46,148 nt of DNA from Klebsiella pneumoniae (GCA_945869725.1 CAMBPO010000018.1:1-46148); one strand, 5' to 3'; positions 18,898 to 27,960 are shown, counted from the stretch's first letter. Made by a program: numbers and translations. The notes: generated from the sequence alone by a model not told the origin.

Positions 18898-20331
18898 TCA
18901 GTCGTCGTTGTCATCCACATCTGGCTGTCCATCGTCGATGCCTAACTCCTTGATTTTGCGGGTCAAGGTATTCCTACCCCAGCCCAGCAGCAAGGCGGCA
19001 TCGCGGCGACGGCCAAGGGTGTGTTTGAGCGCCACGTGAATCATAGTGCGCTCAAATTCCGGTGTAGCCTGTTCCAGAATGCCTTTGTGTCCCAGATTAA
19101 GCTCCTGATCCGCCCACTCATCCAGCAATTGGGTCCAGTCACGCGCGCTGCTGTTCTGTGCCTGATGCTCCATCAGTTCGGGCGGCAGGTCATCCAACCG
19201 CACTTCGCGGCTGGATGCCATCACCGTTATCCAGCGACAAAAGTTTTCCAGTTGCCGAACATTGCCGGGCCAATTCAGGCCGGTAATGTACTTTTCGGTT
19301 TCCGGGCGCAATACCTTGCATTCCACATCAAGTTCTTCAGCTGCCTTGGCCAGGAAGTGCCGGGCCAGTCGTGGGATATCTTCCCGGCGGTCGCGAAGAC
19401 GCGGAATGTGGATGCGAATCACGTTAAGTCGATGGAAAAGGTCTTCGCGGAACAAGTGCTGTGCAACCAGTTTTTCGAGATTCTGATGGGTTGCGGCAAT
19501 GATGCGCACGTCGACTTTGATCGGCGTTGTGCCCCCGACCCGGTAAAACTCGCCGTCCGACAAAACGCGCAACAGCCGGGTCTGGGTCTCAGCGGGCATA
19601 TCGCCAATTTCGTCCAGAAACAGAGTGCCCCCATTGGCTTGTTCAAAACGCCCGGTGCGGTGTGCGGTGGCACCGGTGAACGAGCCCTTTTCATGACCAA
19701 ACAACTCTGACTCGATCAGATCCTTGGGGATAGCTGCAACGTTCAGGGCAATGAACTGGCGTTCGCGACGAGGGCTGTGTTTGTGCAGCGCGTGCGCCAC
19801 CAGTTCTTTGCCGGTGCCGGATTCGCCGTTGATAAGCACAGTAATGTTTGACTGCGATAGCCTGCCGATCGCCCGGAAAACTTCCTGCATCGCCGGCGCT
19901 TCACCAATAATTTCTTTGCTGCTTTCAATGATCGGAGATGGGATTTCAATGTCCTGCTCGCGTGCATGTTCCAATGCACGCTGTGTCATGGCCACGGCCT
20001 CTTCAATGTCAAATGGTTTGGGCAAGTATTCAAACGCACCGCGGCTGTAGGACGAAACCGCGCTGTCCAGGTCTGAGTGCGCGGTCATGATAATCACCGG
20101 CAGTTGCGGGAATCGCTCATGAACGGTTGATAGCAGATCAAGACCATTGATGCCGGGCATGCGGATGTCGCTGATGATTACGTCAGGCCGCTCCTTCTCC
20201 AGCCGGTGCAACAGATCATCACCATTCTCAAAGCTTTGTGTGTGCAGCCCCGATCTGCTGAGTGACTTCTCCAGCACCCAACGAATCGACTTGTCATCAT
20301 CCAGAACCCAGACCGTATTGTGTTTGCTCAT
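18898..20331 (-). CDS. ntrC: Nitrogen regulation response regulator NtrC
   Basis: Sigma-54 enhancer-binding activator of nitrogen-limitation genes, phosphorylated by NtrB. The 477-residue protein has a receiver domain with Asp55 in ISDIRMPG and Lys105 in LPKPFD. The AAA+ domain carries Walker [10 protein letters not shown] (168-176), the sigma-54 contact loop as GSFTGA (216-221) instead of GAFTGA, and [10 protein letters not shown] Fis-type helix-turn-helix sits at the C-terminus (about 436-468, ending [10 protein letters not shown]). It follows ntrB by 21 bases. Candidate NtrC sites are visible in front of glnA and ntrB in this window, consistent with the classical glnA-ntrBC circuit. Confidence 0.97.
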   Translation of the reverse strand: MSKHNTVWVLDDDKSIRWVLEKSLSRSGLHTQSFENGDDLLHRLEKERPDVIISDIRMPGINGLDLLSTVHERFPQLPVIIMTAHSDLDSAVSSYSRGAFEYLPKPFDIEEAVAMTQRALEHAREQDIEIPSPIIESSKEIIGEAPAMQEVFRAIGRLSQSNITVLINGESGTGKELVAHALHKHSPRRERQFIALNVAAIPKDLIESELFGHEKGSFTGATAHRTGRFEQANGGTLFLDEIGDMPAETQTRLLRVLSDGEFYRVGGTTPIKVDVRIIAATHQNLEKLVAQHLFREDLFHRLNVIRIHIPRLRDRREDIPRLARHFLAKAAEELDVECKVLRPETEKYITGLNWPGNVRQLENFCRWITVMASSREVRLDDLPPELMEHQAQNSSARDWTQLLDEWADQELNLGHKGILEQATPEFERTMIHVALKHTLGRRRDAALLLGWGRNTLTRKIKELGIDDGQPDVDDNDD

Positions 20332-20352
20332 GGTTTCTATACTCTGTGAACG

Positions 20353-21480
20353 CTATTTACCTGTCTGACCGGAGTTAAACAGGTTGGGCGCCGGTGTTTG
20401 GCGCAACACTGGCAGATAAATGGTAAACCGGGTGCAGCCCGGCTGGCTCTTGCACTCAATGATGCCTTTGTGCTGATTGATGATGGAGTGCGCGATGGAC
20501 AGTCCCAGGCCGGTTCCTTCAGCGCGACCACTGATCATTGGGAAAAAGATACTGTCGATCAGTTCAGGAGGGACCCCTGGTCCGTTGTCGACAACTTCTA
20601 TGCGGGTTACTAGTTTGTGAAAAATAGTTCCGATGGTGAGGTTGCGCATGATGCGAGTTTTGAGTTCTATCAGCCCTGAACGGTGTTTGACATGCGGGCT
20701 TTCTAGCGCCTGCACGGCATTGCGAACAATGTTGAGCACCGCCTGTATCAGTTGTTCGGAATCTCCCAGCAGTTCCGGGATACTTGGATCGTAATCACGC
20801 TCGACGCTGATGTCACGATTGCGCACCTCCGCTTCGATCAGGTTGCGCACACGTTCCAGCACTTCATGGATATTCAGTTTGCGAAACTCCATGGGTTTGC
20901 GTGATCCTACCAGTCTGTCAACCAACTTATGCAGGCGATCAGCCTCTTCAATGATGACGTTGGTATAGTCGGTCAGCTCTGAATTTGGCAGTTCAGCCGC
21001 CAGCAACTGTGCCGCGCCGCGAATACCACCGAGCGGATTCTTGATTTCATGGGCCAGGCCGCGGACCAGTTCGCGAGTGGTTTCGTGGGTAGAAATCATG
21101 TTCTCGTCGCGACTGATGCGCTCCGCATAATTTGTACCCTGCACTTCGATGAGGATGGACACGTCGACAAAATCAAGAAGCGGGGTGACCGTGTAATCTC
21201 CCTGCAGCATGCGCCCGCTGCTTAATTGCAGCTGGGCTTTGCGTTTGGTAAAACTGTGCTGCAGGGCAAGCGCCTGCCGTATGTCCTGCACGTCCTGCTC
21301 GGCGTTAACAAAAAGATCTCCGATAAAAACATTTTGCAGCTGTCGACCACTGACCGCCAGCAGGCTTTCTGCTGCCAGATTGATGTACTGAAGGCGTAGC
21401 TCGGGATCCAGCAATAGTACCGCGGTGGACATACTGTCCAGAAGTCGCCTGCATAGTTTTGGGTTGCTGCTATCAAACAT
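20353..21480 (-). CDS. ntrB: Nitrogen regulation histidine kinase/phosphatase NtrB
   Basis: Cytoplasmic kinase-phosphatase that sets NtrC phosphorylation in response to PII. From the ATG at 21480 it has 375 residues. A PAS-like sensor domain covers about 10-115. The phospho-acceptor His144 sits in GLAHEIKNPLGGIRGAAQLL, and the ATPase domain includes VLNIVRNAVQA, DNGPGVP and GTGLGLSIAHSI. A TTG further upstream at 21531 would extend it but leads into unconserved sequence. About 310 bases with a strong terminator separate it from glnA, so ntrBC need not depend on the glnA promoter. An NtrC-like site at 21683-21699 suggests its own control. Confidence 0.95.
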   Translation of the reverse strand: MFDSSNPKLCRRLLDSMSTAVLLLDPELRLQYINLAAESLLAVSGRQLQNVFIGDLFVNAEQDVQDIRQALALQHSFTKRKAQLQLSSGRMLQGDYTVTPLLDFVDVSILIEVQGTNYAERISRDENMISTHETTRELVRGLAHEIKNPLGGIRGAAQLLAAELPNSELTDYTNVIIEEADRLHKLVDRLVGSRKPMEFRKLNIHEVLERVRNLIEAEVRNRDISVERDYDPSIPELLGDSEQLIQAVLNIVRNAVQALESPHVKHRSGLIELKTRIMRNLTIGTIFHKLVTRIEVVDNGPGVPPELIDSIFFPMISGRAEGTGLGLSIAHSIINQHKGIIECKSQPGCTRFTIYLPVLRQTPAPNLFNSGQTGK

Positions 21481-21552
21481 GGTTTTTAGCTGGTTCCAGA
21501 AACAAACGAGCCCGGGGTTTGTCACTGCCAATCCGGATCATCAGCAGATGTA

Positions 21553-21568
21553 TGCAAGTTCCAAACCA
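21553..21568 (-). promoter_or_regulatory. Weak sigma-54-like element upstream of ntrB
   Basis: Minus-strand TGGTTT-GGAAC-TTGCA keeps the invariant GG-N10-GC core and the TTGCA -12 box but has TGGTTT for TGGCAC. A start near 21540 would leave a 60-base leader to the ATG at 21480. The NtrC-like site is about 150 bases upstream of that start. Confidence 0.3.
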
Positions 21569-21682
21569 TGATGAGGCTGGTTGTGCCAAGTCCGAAACTG
21601 AACAGGTTCAACGGTTTTTGAGGCATGCACGATGACTGCTCGGATGGACGGCGCACCTGATTCAGTCACGCGCAAAACACAA

Positions 21683-21699
21683 TGCACCAAAAGAGTGCT
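21683..21699. promoter_or_regulatory. Candidate NtrC binding site upstream of ntrB
   Basis: TGCACCAAAAGAGTGCT matches the E. coli NtrC consensus TGCACCAAAATGGTGCA at 14 of 17 positions. It lies between the glnA terminator and ntrB, where autoregulation of ntrBC is known in enterobacteria. Confidence 0.55.
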
Positions 21700-21730
21700 T
21701 GATGCCAGAATTGTTTATTTTGCGGTCAAA

Positions 21731-21768
21731 AAAAATCGCCTGCCGGACTACCCGCGCAGGCGATTTTT
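21731..21768 (-). terminator. Rho-independent terminator of glnA
   Basis: A 13-base perfect stem, AAAAATCGCCTGC (21731-21743) with GCAGGCGATTTTT (21756-21768), 12-base loop. On the minus strand it ends in eight T's and lies 24 bases after the glnA stop. The A/T-rich arms could work in both directions. Confidence 0.92.
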
Positions 21769-21792
21769 CAGACAGCATTTAACGGCTGGCTG

Positions 21793-23199
21793 TTACAGGC
21801 TGTAATACATGTCGAACTCTACGGGGTGCGTAGACATGTTCAGACGAGTGCAATCCTGACGCTTCAGTTCGATGTACGCATCGATCAGGTCGTCGCAGAA
21901 AACGCCACCTTTCTTCAGGAAGTCACGGTTGGCATCCAGATTGTCCAGTGCTTCGTCCAGCGAGTAACACACCTTCGGGATCAGCGCTTCTTCTTCTGGC
22001 TCCAGGTCATACAGGTCTTTGGAAGCCGGATCGCCGGGATGAATCTTGTTCTGAATACCGTCTAGACCTGCCATTAGCAGCGCGGCAAAGTACAGGTAAG
22101 GGTTGGCAGTGTTGTCGCCAAAACGTACTTCGATACGGATGGCGCGTGGGTTGCCGCCCAGTATGTAAGGAATACGAATGGAAGCAGAACGATTTCGTGA
22201 CGAATAGGCCAGCAGTGTCGGAGCCTCAAAACCTTTCACCAGTCGTTTGTACGAGTTGGTAGACGCGTTACCAAAGGCGTTCAGTGTCTTCGCGTGTTTG
22301 ATAATGCCGCCGATATAGTACAGCGCAGTATCAGAGAGACCAGCGTAGCCATCACCCGCAAACGTGTTTTTGCCATCTTTGGACAGGGACATGTGAACGT
22401 GCATTCCTGAACCGTTGTCACCAACCAGCGGCTTCGGCATAAAGGTTGCAGTTTTGCCGTAGGCGTGTGCTGTGCTCAGGATGCAGTACTTAAGAATCTG
22501 TACTTCGTCCGCCTTGGCAACCAGCGTATTGAATTTTGCGCCGATCTCACACTGGCCGGCATTGGCAACTTCGTGGTGGTGCAGTTCAACGTCGATGCCC
22601 ATGGAGGCCATGGTGTCGCACATGGCGCCACGCAGGTCGTGCAGTGCATCCACGGGTGGAACCGGGAAGTAGCCGCCTTTGACGCGGTTACGGTGACCCA
22701 TATTGCCCCCCTCGATTTTCTTGTCGCTTGACCAAGCTGCTTCGTCACTACCGATCTGGAAGAAGGATCGGTCCATGCCAACGTGCCACTTGATGTCGTC
22801 AAACACAAAAAATTCGTTTTCCGGTCCGAAGAACGCCTTGTCTGCGATACCGGTAGATTTCAAATACTCTTCAGCGCGTCGTGCCACAGAGCGTGGATCG
22901 CGGTTGTATCCCTGCATGGTGCGTGGCTCGATAATGTCGCAACGCAGGTTAACCTGAATCTCATCAGCAAACGGATCAAGTACCGCGGTGCTGTCGTCCG
23001 GGCGCAAAATCATGTCTGACTCGTTGATACCTTTCCAGCCAGCGACCGAAGAGCCGTCAAACATCACGCCTTCAAGAAAGGTTTCGTCGACTTTAGAGAC
23101 CGGGAAAGTCACGTGCTGTTCCTTACCCTTAGTGTCCGTAAAACGGAGGTCTACCCACTTTGCATTATGTTCTTTGATCATTTCTAAAGTTTTAGACAT
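21793..23199 (-). CDS. glnA: Glutamine synthetase type I (GlnA)
   Basis: ATP-dependent synthesis of glutamine from glutamate and ammonia; a dodecameric cytoplasmic enzyme. The ATG at 23199, after GGAGGATCAGGA, gives 468 residues, near the 469 of E. coli. Visible features are the latch and beta-grasp start (FDGSSVAGW, 48-56), metal/glutamate-site segments GPENEFF and [10 protein letters not shown], and the ATP region [10 protein letters not shown]. The adenylylation loop DLYDLEPEE holds Tyr397 exactly as in GSI-beta, so GlnE control is expected. A 150-base leader runs back to a sigma-54 promoter with two NtrC-like sites upstream, and a terminator follows the stop. In-frame codons upstream of 23199 are unconserved. 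Confidence 0.98.
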   Translation of the reverse strand: MSKTLEMIKEHNAKWVDLRFTDTKGKEQHVTFPVSKVDETFLEGVMFDGSSVAGWKGINESDMILRPDDSTAVLDPFADEIQVNLRCDIIEPRTMQGYNRDPRSVARRAEEYLKSTGIADKAFFGPENEFFVFDDIKWHVGMDRSFFQIGSDEAAWSSDKKIEGGNMGHRNRVKGGYFPVPPVDALHDLRGAMCDTMASMGIDVELHHHEVANAGQCEIGAKFNTLVAKADEVQILKYCILSTAHAYGKTATFMPKPLVGDNGSGMHVHMSLSKDGKNTFAGDGYAGLSDTALYYIGGIIKHAKTLNAFGNASTNSYKRLVKGFEAPTLLAYSSRNRSASIRIPYILGGNPRAIRIEVRFGDNTANPYLYFAALLMAGLDGIQNKIHPGDPASKDLYDLEPEEEALIPKVCYSLDEALDNLDANRDFLKKGGVFCDDLIDAYIELKRQDCTRLNMSTHPVEFDMYYSL

Positions 23200-23360
23200 T
23201 CCTGATCCTCCGTTTGATCTAGAAATAAAGAGCGACTGAGCCGGGACTTTTATAACGGCATCAGCCACGAGTTACTAGTGCTACAGCAATCTGCGCTCAA
23301 CAAGACGGGCAGACGGCACAATACTGCGGCGGCCGCTCAGTTCCCGAGTTCAGAGAGTTC

Positions 23361-23376
23361 AGCAAAATGCGTGCCA
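23361..23376 (-). promoter_or_regulatory. Sigma-54 promoter of glnA
   Basis: Minus-strand TGGCAC-GCATT-TTGCT fits the -24/-12 consensus TGGCAC-N5-TTGCW exactly. The expected start is near 23350, about 150 bases before the glnA ATG at 23199. Two NtrC-like sites lie at about -97 and -127, comparable to E. coli glnAp2. Confidence 0.87.
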
Positions 23377-23438
23377 CCAGATTGGCTACGCAAGAGCTTG
23401 ATAAATCAGACGCTTGTTTTGCTGGGCGCCCACAAAAA

Positions 23439-23455
23439 CGCATCATTAAGGTGCA
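23439..23455 (-). promoter_or_regulatory. NtrC enhancer site 1 of glnA
   Basis: Minus-strand TGCACCTTAATGATGCG matches TGCACCAAAATGGTGCA at 13 of 17 positions and keeps the dyad. Its centre is about 97 bases upstream of the predicted sigma-54 start. Confidence 0.65.
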
Positions 23456-23468
23456 ATAACCAGGGTCA

Positions 23469-23485
23469 TGCCCCGTTATGGTGCG
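23469..23485 (-). promoter_or_regulatory. NtrC enhancer site 2 of glnA
   Basis: Minus-strand CGCACCATAACGGGGCA matches the consensus at 13 of 17 positions. Its centre lies 30 bases, about three helical turns, from site 1, the phasing expected for cooperating NtrC dimers. Confidence 0.5.
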
Positions 23486-23506
23486 AGACTCGCCGCAGAG
23501 ATTTTG

Positions 23507-23966
23507 ATGCGTTACCTGATCAGATTTTTCCCCGAAATCACCATCAAAACACACCCGGTCAGACATCGTCTGATTCAGGTTCTGCGTCGCAACCTGAGAA
23601 TCATGCTCAGGCGGCTCAATAGCGGGATAAGTGTAACTGGTGATTGGGACATTCTGGAAGTGCAAACCCCGGATGACAACAAAATACAGGGGCAACAGGT
23701 TTGGATGTTTCATTGCGCACAGAGTCAGGACAGTTGAGCGGCGCACTTGTGCTGTGCGCTGCTAGCGTCAGGCAGGGCATCCATTTACCTCAATACAGGC
23801 CGGGCGCCATATTGGCTGGTGATTGATGCAAGAGATAGAGGCCGCCGCTGTTAACCTCGATAATCCGGATTTCAGGGTGTGTGTTGGCGTACGCTTCAGG
23901 GATCTGGTTGTTGTTGAGCAGCAGTTAAAAGGGCATGATGACTCTATAGCAAGCATCGCATCTTAA
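23507..23966 (+). pseudogene. thiI: Degraded thiI (tRNA 4-thiouridine synthase) remnant
   Basis: Relic of ThiI, which makes 4-thiouridine in tRNA and in many bacteria supplies sulfur for thiazole. The first piece, from the ATG at 23507, reads MRYLIRFFPEITIK and on through GDWDILEVQTPDD, matching the ThiI N-terminal ferredoxin-like domain, then loses homology. A second piece in another frame (about 23742-23966) reads CAVRC-stop-RQAGHPFTS, then IGW-stop-LMQEIEAAAVNLDNPDF and VRFRDLVVV, matching the THUMP domain. The in-frame stops are TAG at 23763 and TGA at 23820. The PP-loop ATPase and rhodanese domains (over 300 residues) are gone, since typA starts at 24190. glnA-thiI-typA is the Pseudomonas order, so this is vertical decay rather than insertion. 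A start at 23468 would add 13 unconserved codons. Confidence 0.9.
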
Positions 23967-24031
23967 AATACGCCGGCTTTCTTACTTTAGGTGTTTACCG
24001 GTCGTGAGAGAATTCGGTGTTTTAAGATGTT
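23958..24031. repeat. Separated inverted repeat at the end of the thiI relic
   Basis: ATCTTAAAA (23960-23968) and TTTTAAGAT (24020-24028) are perfect complements within 14-base arms (23958-23971, 24018-24031) that match at 12 positions, 46 bases apart. The left arm overlaps the last codons of the thiI relic. Confidence 0.4.
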
Positions 24032-24076
24032 TTTAAGTGCACTTTTTTGGTGCGGTGGTTTGTCATAAATAGTTGA

Positions 24077-24106
24077 CTGACAAGCCGCCGTAGTCCGTTG
24101 TATACT
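24077..24106 (+). promoter_or_regulatory. Likely typA promoter
   Basis: CTGACA (24077-24082), 18 bases, then TATACT (24101-24106): each box differs from the sigma-70 consensus by one base. The start would be near 24113, leaving a leader of about 75 bases before the typA GTG. Confidence 0.6.
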
Positions 24107-24189
24107 CTGCCGCCATTTTTGTTAGTGATCTGCATGATCCATCTGCGGCCAAGCGTCGCAGCAATCTTCTAATTTACAGGTTCTTTTCC

Positions 24190-26013
24190 GTGATTGAAAA
24201 AATCCGCAACATCGCCATTATCGCCCACGTTGACCATGGCAAGACTACTCTGGTTGATAAACTGCTGAACCTCTCCGGCACGCTGAACACCCGTGGTGGG
24301 AATGTTGAGCGAGTCATGGACTCCAACGATCAGGAGAAAGAGCGTGGTATTACCATTCTGGCCAAAAACACCGCTATTAACTGGAACGGTTACCACATCA
24401 ACATTGTAGATACCCCGGGTCACGCTGACTTTGGTGGTGAGGTAGAGCGTGTAATGTCGATGGTAGACAGTGTGCTGCTGCTGGTTGACGCCGTTGACGG
24501 ACCGATGCCGCAAACCCGGTTTGTGACTCAGAAAGCCTTTGCGCAGGGTCTGCACCCTATTGTAGTTATCAACAAAATCGATCGCCCCGGCGCGCGTCCG
24601 GACTGGGTGCTTGGTGAAGTATTTGATCTATTTGACCGACTCGGTGCCACGGACGAACAGCTGGATTTTCCTGTCGTTTACGCCTCTGCACTGAACGGTA
24701 TCGCTGGCCTGGAAGCGGATACCATGAGCGACAACATGGATCCATTGTTTGACACTATTATCAAGTTTGTACCGCCACCACCCGTCAACATCGATGCTCC
24801 TTTCCGTATGCAGATCAGTGCACTGGACTACAACAGCTATGTTGGTGTTATTGGTATCGGCCGCGTGACCGGAGGTATCGCCAAACCCAACATGCAAGTG
24901 GTAATTGTTGACGTTGAGGGCAATCAGCGTAAAGGCAAAATTCTTCAGGTCAAGAGTCACCTCGGACTGGAGCGCATCGATGTACCCGAAGCCACTGCCG
25001 GTGAAATCATCTGCATCACTGGCATCGACAAGCTGCACATCTCCGACACCATCTGTGATCCAGAGCATATCGAAGCCATGCCCCCGCTGACGGTTGATCA
25101 GCCAACCATCAGCATGACTTTCCAGGTAAATGATTCGCCGTTTGCCGGACGAGAGGGCAAGTACGTAACGACCCGTAATCTCAAGGACAGACTTGAGCGT
25201 GAACTGATACACAACGTTGCGTTGCGGGTTGAGCCAGGTGAATCAGCAGACAAATATAAGGTATCCGGCCGAGGAGAATTGCATTTGTCGGTGCTGATCG
25301 AATCCATGCGCCGTGAAGGTTTTGAGCTGGCTGTATCCCGTCCTGAAGTCATCATGAAAGAAGTTGATGGCATCATGCAGGAGCCCTATGAAGCACTGGT
25401 GATTGACTGCAACGATGAGCATCAGGGCGCAGTGATTGAAGAGCTCGGCCTGCGTCGTGCGGAAATGCAGGACATGTTGCCCGATGGCAAGGGCCGCGTA
25501 CGCCTGACCTTTGAAATCCCGACACGCGGATTGATTGGTTTCCGTTCCATGTTTATGAGTATGACATCTGGCACCGGCATGATGAACCATGTGTTTGATC
25601 ATTACGGCGCGGTCAAGCAGGGTGAGCTTGCAGCACGTAAAAACGGAGTGCTGGTGTCTATGGTAACGGGCAAGGCACTGGGTTATTCCCTGTGGATGTT
25701 GCAGGAGCGCGGCCGTCTGTTTATTGAGCCAAACATTGAGGTTTATGAAGGCATGATTATTGGCCTTCACAGCCGCGATAATGATCTGGTCGTTAATCCG
25801 ATCAAAGGCAAGCAGCTCACTAACGTCCGTGCGTCCGGAACTGACGAAAACATCGTCTTGACGCCGCCGACCAAACATACCTTGGAACAGGCGATGGAAT
25901 TCATCGACGAAGACGAGTTGGTGGAGATTACGCCGCTGAGCATCCGAATTCGTAAAAAGAATCTGACAGAAAGCGATCGAAAACGTGCCAGCCGTGGTTC
26001 AGCGGCGCGTTAA
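24190..26013 (+). CDS. typA: Ribosome-associated translational GTPase TypA/BipA
   Basis: Translation-factor GTPase that aids large-subunit assembly, especially at low temperature or stress. The 607-residue protein starts with GTG at 24190, and the N-terminus [20 protein letters not shown] matches the family. G1 is AHVDHGKT (12-19), G3 [12 protein letters not shown]4 NKID and G5 YASALNG. EF-G-like domains and the TypA C-terminal domain follow, ending in the basic [19 protein letters not shown]. No in-frame upstream ATG is needed. It has its own promoter, and dtd follows 126 bases downstream. In Pseudomonas thiI precedes it; here only the relic remains. Confidence 0.97.
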   Translation: MIEKIRNIAIIAHVDHGKTTLVDKLLNLSGTLNTRGGNVERVMDSNDQEKERGITILAKNTAINWNGYHINIVDTPGHADFGGEVERVMSMVDSVLLLVDAVDGPMPQTRFVTQKAFAQGLHPIVVINKIDRPGARPDWVLGEVFDLFDRLGATDEQLDFPVVYASALNGIAGLEADTMSDNMDPLFDTIIKFVPPPPVNIDAPFRMQISALDYNSYVGVIGIGRVTGGIAKPNMQVVIVDVEGNQRKGKILQVKSHLGLERIDVPEATAGEIICITGIDKLHISDTICDPEHIEAMPPLTVDQPTISMTFQVNDSPFAGREGKYVTTRNLKDRLERELIHNVALRVEPGESADKYKVSGRGELHLSVLIESMRREGFELAVSRPEVIMKEVDGIMQEPYEALVIDCNDEHQGAVIEELGLRRAEMQDMLPDGKGRVRLTFEIPTRGLIGFRSMFMSMTSGTGMMNHVFDHYGAVKQGELAARKNGVLVSMVTGKALGYSLWMLQERGRLFIEPNIEVYEGMIIGLHSRDNDLVVNPIKGKQLTNVRASGTDENIVLTPPTKHTLEQAMEFIDEDELVEITPLSIRIRKKNLTESDRKRASRGSAAR

Positions 26014-26045
26014 TCTGGAACAGCAGATGGGCAGCCGTTTGAATT

Positions 26046-26089
26046 GGGGAATATCTCGACAGATTGAAAGATCTGTACCTGATTTCCCC
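26046..26089 (+). repeat. Imperfect hairpin between typA and dtd
   Basis: GGGGAATATCTCGACAGAT pairs with ATCTGTACCTGATTTCCCC, with a few mismatches and a small loop. It lies 32 bases after the typA stop. It has no T-run, so it may be a processing or stabilising stem rather than a terminator. Confidence 0.4.
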
Positions 26090-26139
26090 GCTGTAAGTGC
26101 TGAGTGCACCGGCAGTGATAATTCATTCCGGAAGACGCA

Positions 26140-26577
26140 ATGATTGCTCTAATTCAACGCGTGAATTACGCCAGCCTTCGCATCAATCAAGAGCAGCATT
26201 GCTCCATTGATAAGGGGCTGGTGGTTTTACTGGGTATTGAAAAGAGTGATACCCGCGCCCATGGAGAAAAACTTCTGCAAAAGGTGCTGGATTATCGAGT
26301 TTTTGCGGACGCTGAAGGTCGAATGAACTTGAGTGTCAGCGCAATTGGTGGGCAGGTGATGTTGGTGTCGCAGTTTACGCTTGCTGCTGATACCGGACGT
26401 GGTTTGCGTCCCAGTTTCACTTCTGCCATGCCCCCTTCAGAAGCCGAGGCGCTTTACCATGAGCTGGTGCACTGGTTTAAGGCCTCGTACCCACAAGTTG
26501 TTACTGGCCAGTTTGGTGCAGACATGAAAATATTGTTGGAGAACGACGGTCCGGTGACGTTTAGTCTTCGTGCCTGA
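26140..26577 (+). CDS. dtd: D-aminoacyl-tRNA deacylase (Dtd)
   Basis: Removes D-amino acids and mischarged glycine from tRNA, a translation quality-control enzyme. The 145-residue protein has both defining motifs: SQFTLAAD (77-84) and NDGPVTF (135-141), the second holding the Gly-cisPro pair that excludes L-amino acids. It follows typA on the same strand and converges with tatC, the two stops being ten bases apart. In Pseudomonas dtd also lies in the tat/ubiB part of the chromosome, so here it joins the glnA-typA and tat neighbourhoods. Confidence 0.96.
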   Translation: MIALIQRVNYASLRINQEQHCSIDKGLVVLLGIEKSDTRAHGEKLLQKVLDYRVFADAEGRMNLSVSAIGGQVMLVSQFTLAADTGRGLRPSFTSAMPPSEAEALYHELVHWFKASYPQVVTGQFGADMKILLENDGPVTFSLRA

Positions 26578-26586
26578 TGCCGATGC

Positions 26587-27366
26587 TTACGATTGTTGTG
26601 ACTGTTCTGCCAGTTCACGTTCCTGCTTTCTTCGCATATAAATCTTGCCGCAATAAACGCCCACCTCAAAAAGCATCCACATGGGCACAGCCATAACAAT
26701 CTGACTGAAAGGATCCGGCGGCGTCAACAACATGCCGACAACAAAACATCCGACGATGATATAAGGACGCTTGCCTTCAAGCGACTCCACATCAACCATG
26801 CCTGACCAGATCATCAGAAACACTGCAATCGGAATCTCGAAGGCAAAACCAAACGCAAAAAATATTTTTAATACAAAACTCAGGTAGCTGGCAATATCCG
26901 GTGCAACGGCGATTCCTTCCGGTGCAACTGACACAAAAAAACTGAATACGATGCCAAACAGCACATAATAGGCAAAGGCCATGCCTGCGTAAAAAAGCAG
27001 GACACTGGACACGAACAGGGGAATGGCCAACGACTTTTCATTGGCATACAGGCCCGGTGCAATAAACGACCAGACCTGAAAAAGAATATAAGGAGCACAG
27101 ACAAAAAGTGCGGCGTAAAAAGTCAGTTTAAAGGGCGTGAAGAACGGTGAGGTCGGATCAATTGCAATCATGCTGGTATCAGGCGGCAGCACCGACGTCA
27201 GCGGATATGCAACAAACGCGTAGATATCATTGGCAAAATATATCAGCCCCAAAAAAACTAGCAACAAGGCCACAACGCACTTCAGAATGCGATCACGCAG
27301 CTCCACCAGGTGGCCAACAATCGTCAGTTCCGGGCGGTTGTCGGGATTTACGTCAGGCGTTTTCAA
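26587..27366 (-). CDS. tatC: Sec-independent protein translocase subunit TatC
   Basis: Six-helix inner-membrane receptor for twin-arginine signal peptides. The 259 residues show the N-terminal HLVELRDRILK motif, LTFYAALFVCAPYILFQVWSFIAPGLY around the second and third helices, FAFGFAFEIPIA, and VGMLLTPPDPFSQ near helix six, all hallmark TatC segments. The C-terminal tail is short and basic (MRRKQERELAEQ). It is last of tatA-tatB-tatC, three bases after tatB, and converges with dtd. Confidence 0.97.
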   Translation of the reverse strand: MKTPDVNPDNRPELTIVGHLVELRDRILKCVVALLLVFLGLIYFANDIYAFVAYPLTSVLPPDTSMIAIDPTSPFFTPFKLTFYAALFVCAPYILFQVWSFIAPGLYANEKSLAIPLFVSSVLLFYAGMAFAYYVLFGIVFSFFVSVAPEGIAVAPDIASYLSFVLKIFFAFGFAFEIPIAVFLMIWSGMVDVESLEGKRPYIIVGCFVVGMLLTPPDPFSQIVMAVPMWMLFEVGVYCGKIYMRRKQERELAEQSQQS

Positions 27367-27369
27367 CGG

Positions 27370-27960
27370 TTATGAATCCTTATTGCCTTCAGCTTGTTCA
27401 GCTGCTGGCGGGTTCGCAACGGCGGCTGTCAATTTGCCACCTTTGATCGAAACCACCCCTGTGGGCGGGCTGTTATAGAAATCCTGCACGGGCTTCTTCT
27501 CTGCGATGGGCAGTTCCGGAGGCGGCTCGTCTGACGCACTGGTCTCTGCAACTAACGCAGACCCATCCATTGCTACCTCGGCCTTAAATGTTGGTATGCC
27601 CTCCACAGCACTGCTGGTCACAACAGGCACTGAGGCAGGCGCAGCTGTTGCGGAACTCACTGCGCGATTGATGCTATCCTGAGTTTTATCCAGTTCTTTG
27701 CGGGTGTCTTTAAGCAGCTGATCGGCATTTTTGCGCGCCTTTTCGATGTCCGCCATAATCGATTCATTATGGAGCTGGCGTCTGATATCGTCGGCGTTAA
27801 TCTGTTGCTCGATCTCCGCTTTGACTTTACCGAAACTGCGTTTGGCACGGCCTATCCACAATGCGCCGGTGCGCACAGCACCTGGCAATTTTTCGGGTCC
27901 AAGCACCAGCAGAGCTACGACAAATACAACCAGCAGCTCGATGAAACTGATATCGAACAT
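27370..27960 (-). CDS. tatB: Sec-independent protein translocase subunit TatB
   Basis: Tat receptor-complex subunit that binds the signal peptide with TatC. The 196-residue protein has an N-terminal helix [20 protein letters not shown], then the GPEKLP hinge, an amphipathic helix, and a long variable tail rich in Ala/Pro/Glu. Length and tail separate it from the shorter TatA upstream. It starts five bases after the tatA stop and ends three bases before tatC. Confidence 0.95.
   Translation of the reverse strand: MFDISFIELLVVFVVALLVLGPEKLPGAVRTGALWIGRAKRSFGKVKAEIEQQINADDIRRQLHNESIMADIEKARKNADQLLKDTRKELDKTQDSINRAVSSATAAPASVPVVTSSAVEGIPTFKAEVAMDGSALVAETSASDEPPPELPIAEKKPVQDFYNSPPTGVVSIKGGKLTAAVANPPAAEQAEGNKDS

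Larger units (their letters stand above)
21481..21792. other. glnA-ntrB intergenic region
   Basis: 312 bases without a coding region. From the glnA side it holds a strong intrinsic terminator (21731-21768), an NtrC-like palindrome (21683-21699) and a weak sigma-54-like element (21553-21568). I see nothing else in it. Confidence 0.7.
23200..24189. other. glnA-typA intergenic region with control sites and a gene relic
   Basis: About 990 bases without an intact gene. From left to right it holds the glnA leader (23200-23350), the sigma-54 promoter (23361-23376), two NtrC-like sites (23439-23455 and 23469-23485), the thiI remnant (23507-23966), an inverted-repeat pair (23958-23971 and 24018-24031) and a typA promoter (24077-24106). 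Confidence 0.75.

Noticed and set aside
23468..23737. An 89-residue open frame that could be taken for a small new gene
   Set aside because: Its residues from 23507 match the ThiI N-terminus and the homology stops abruptly; further ThiI homology lies downstream in another frame with stops. It is a relic, not a new gene.
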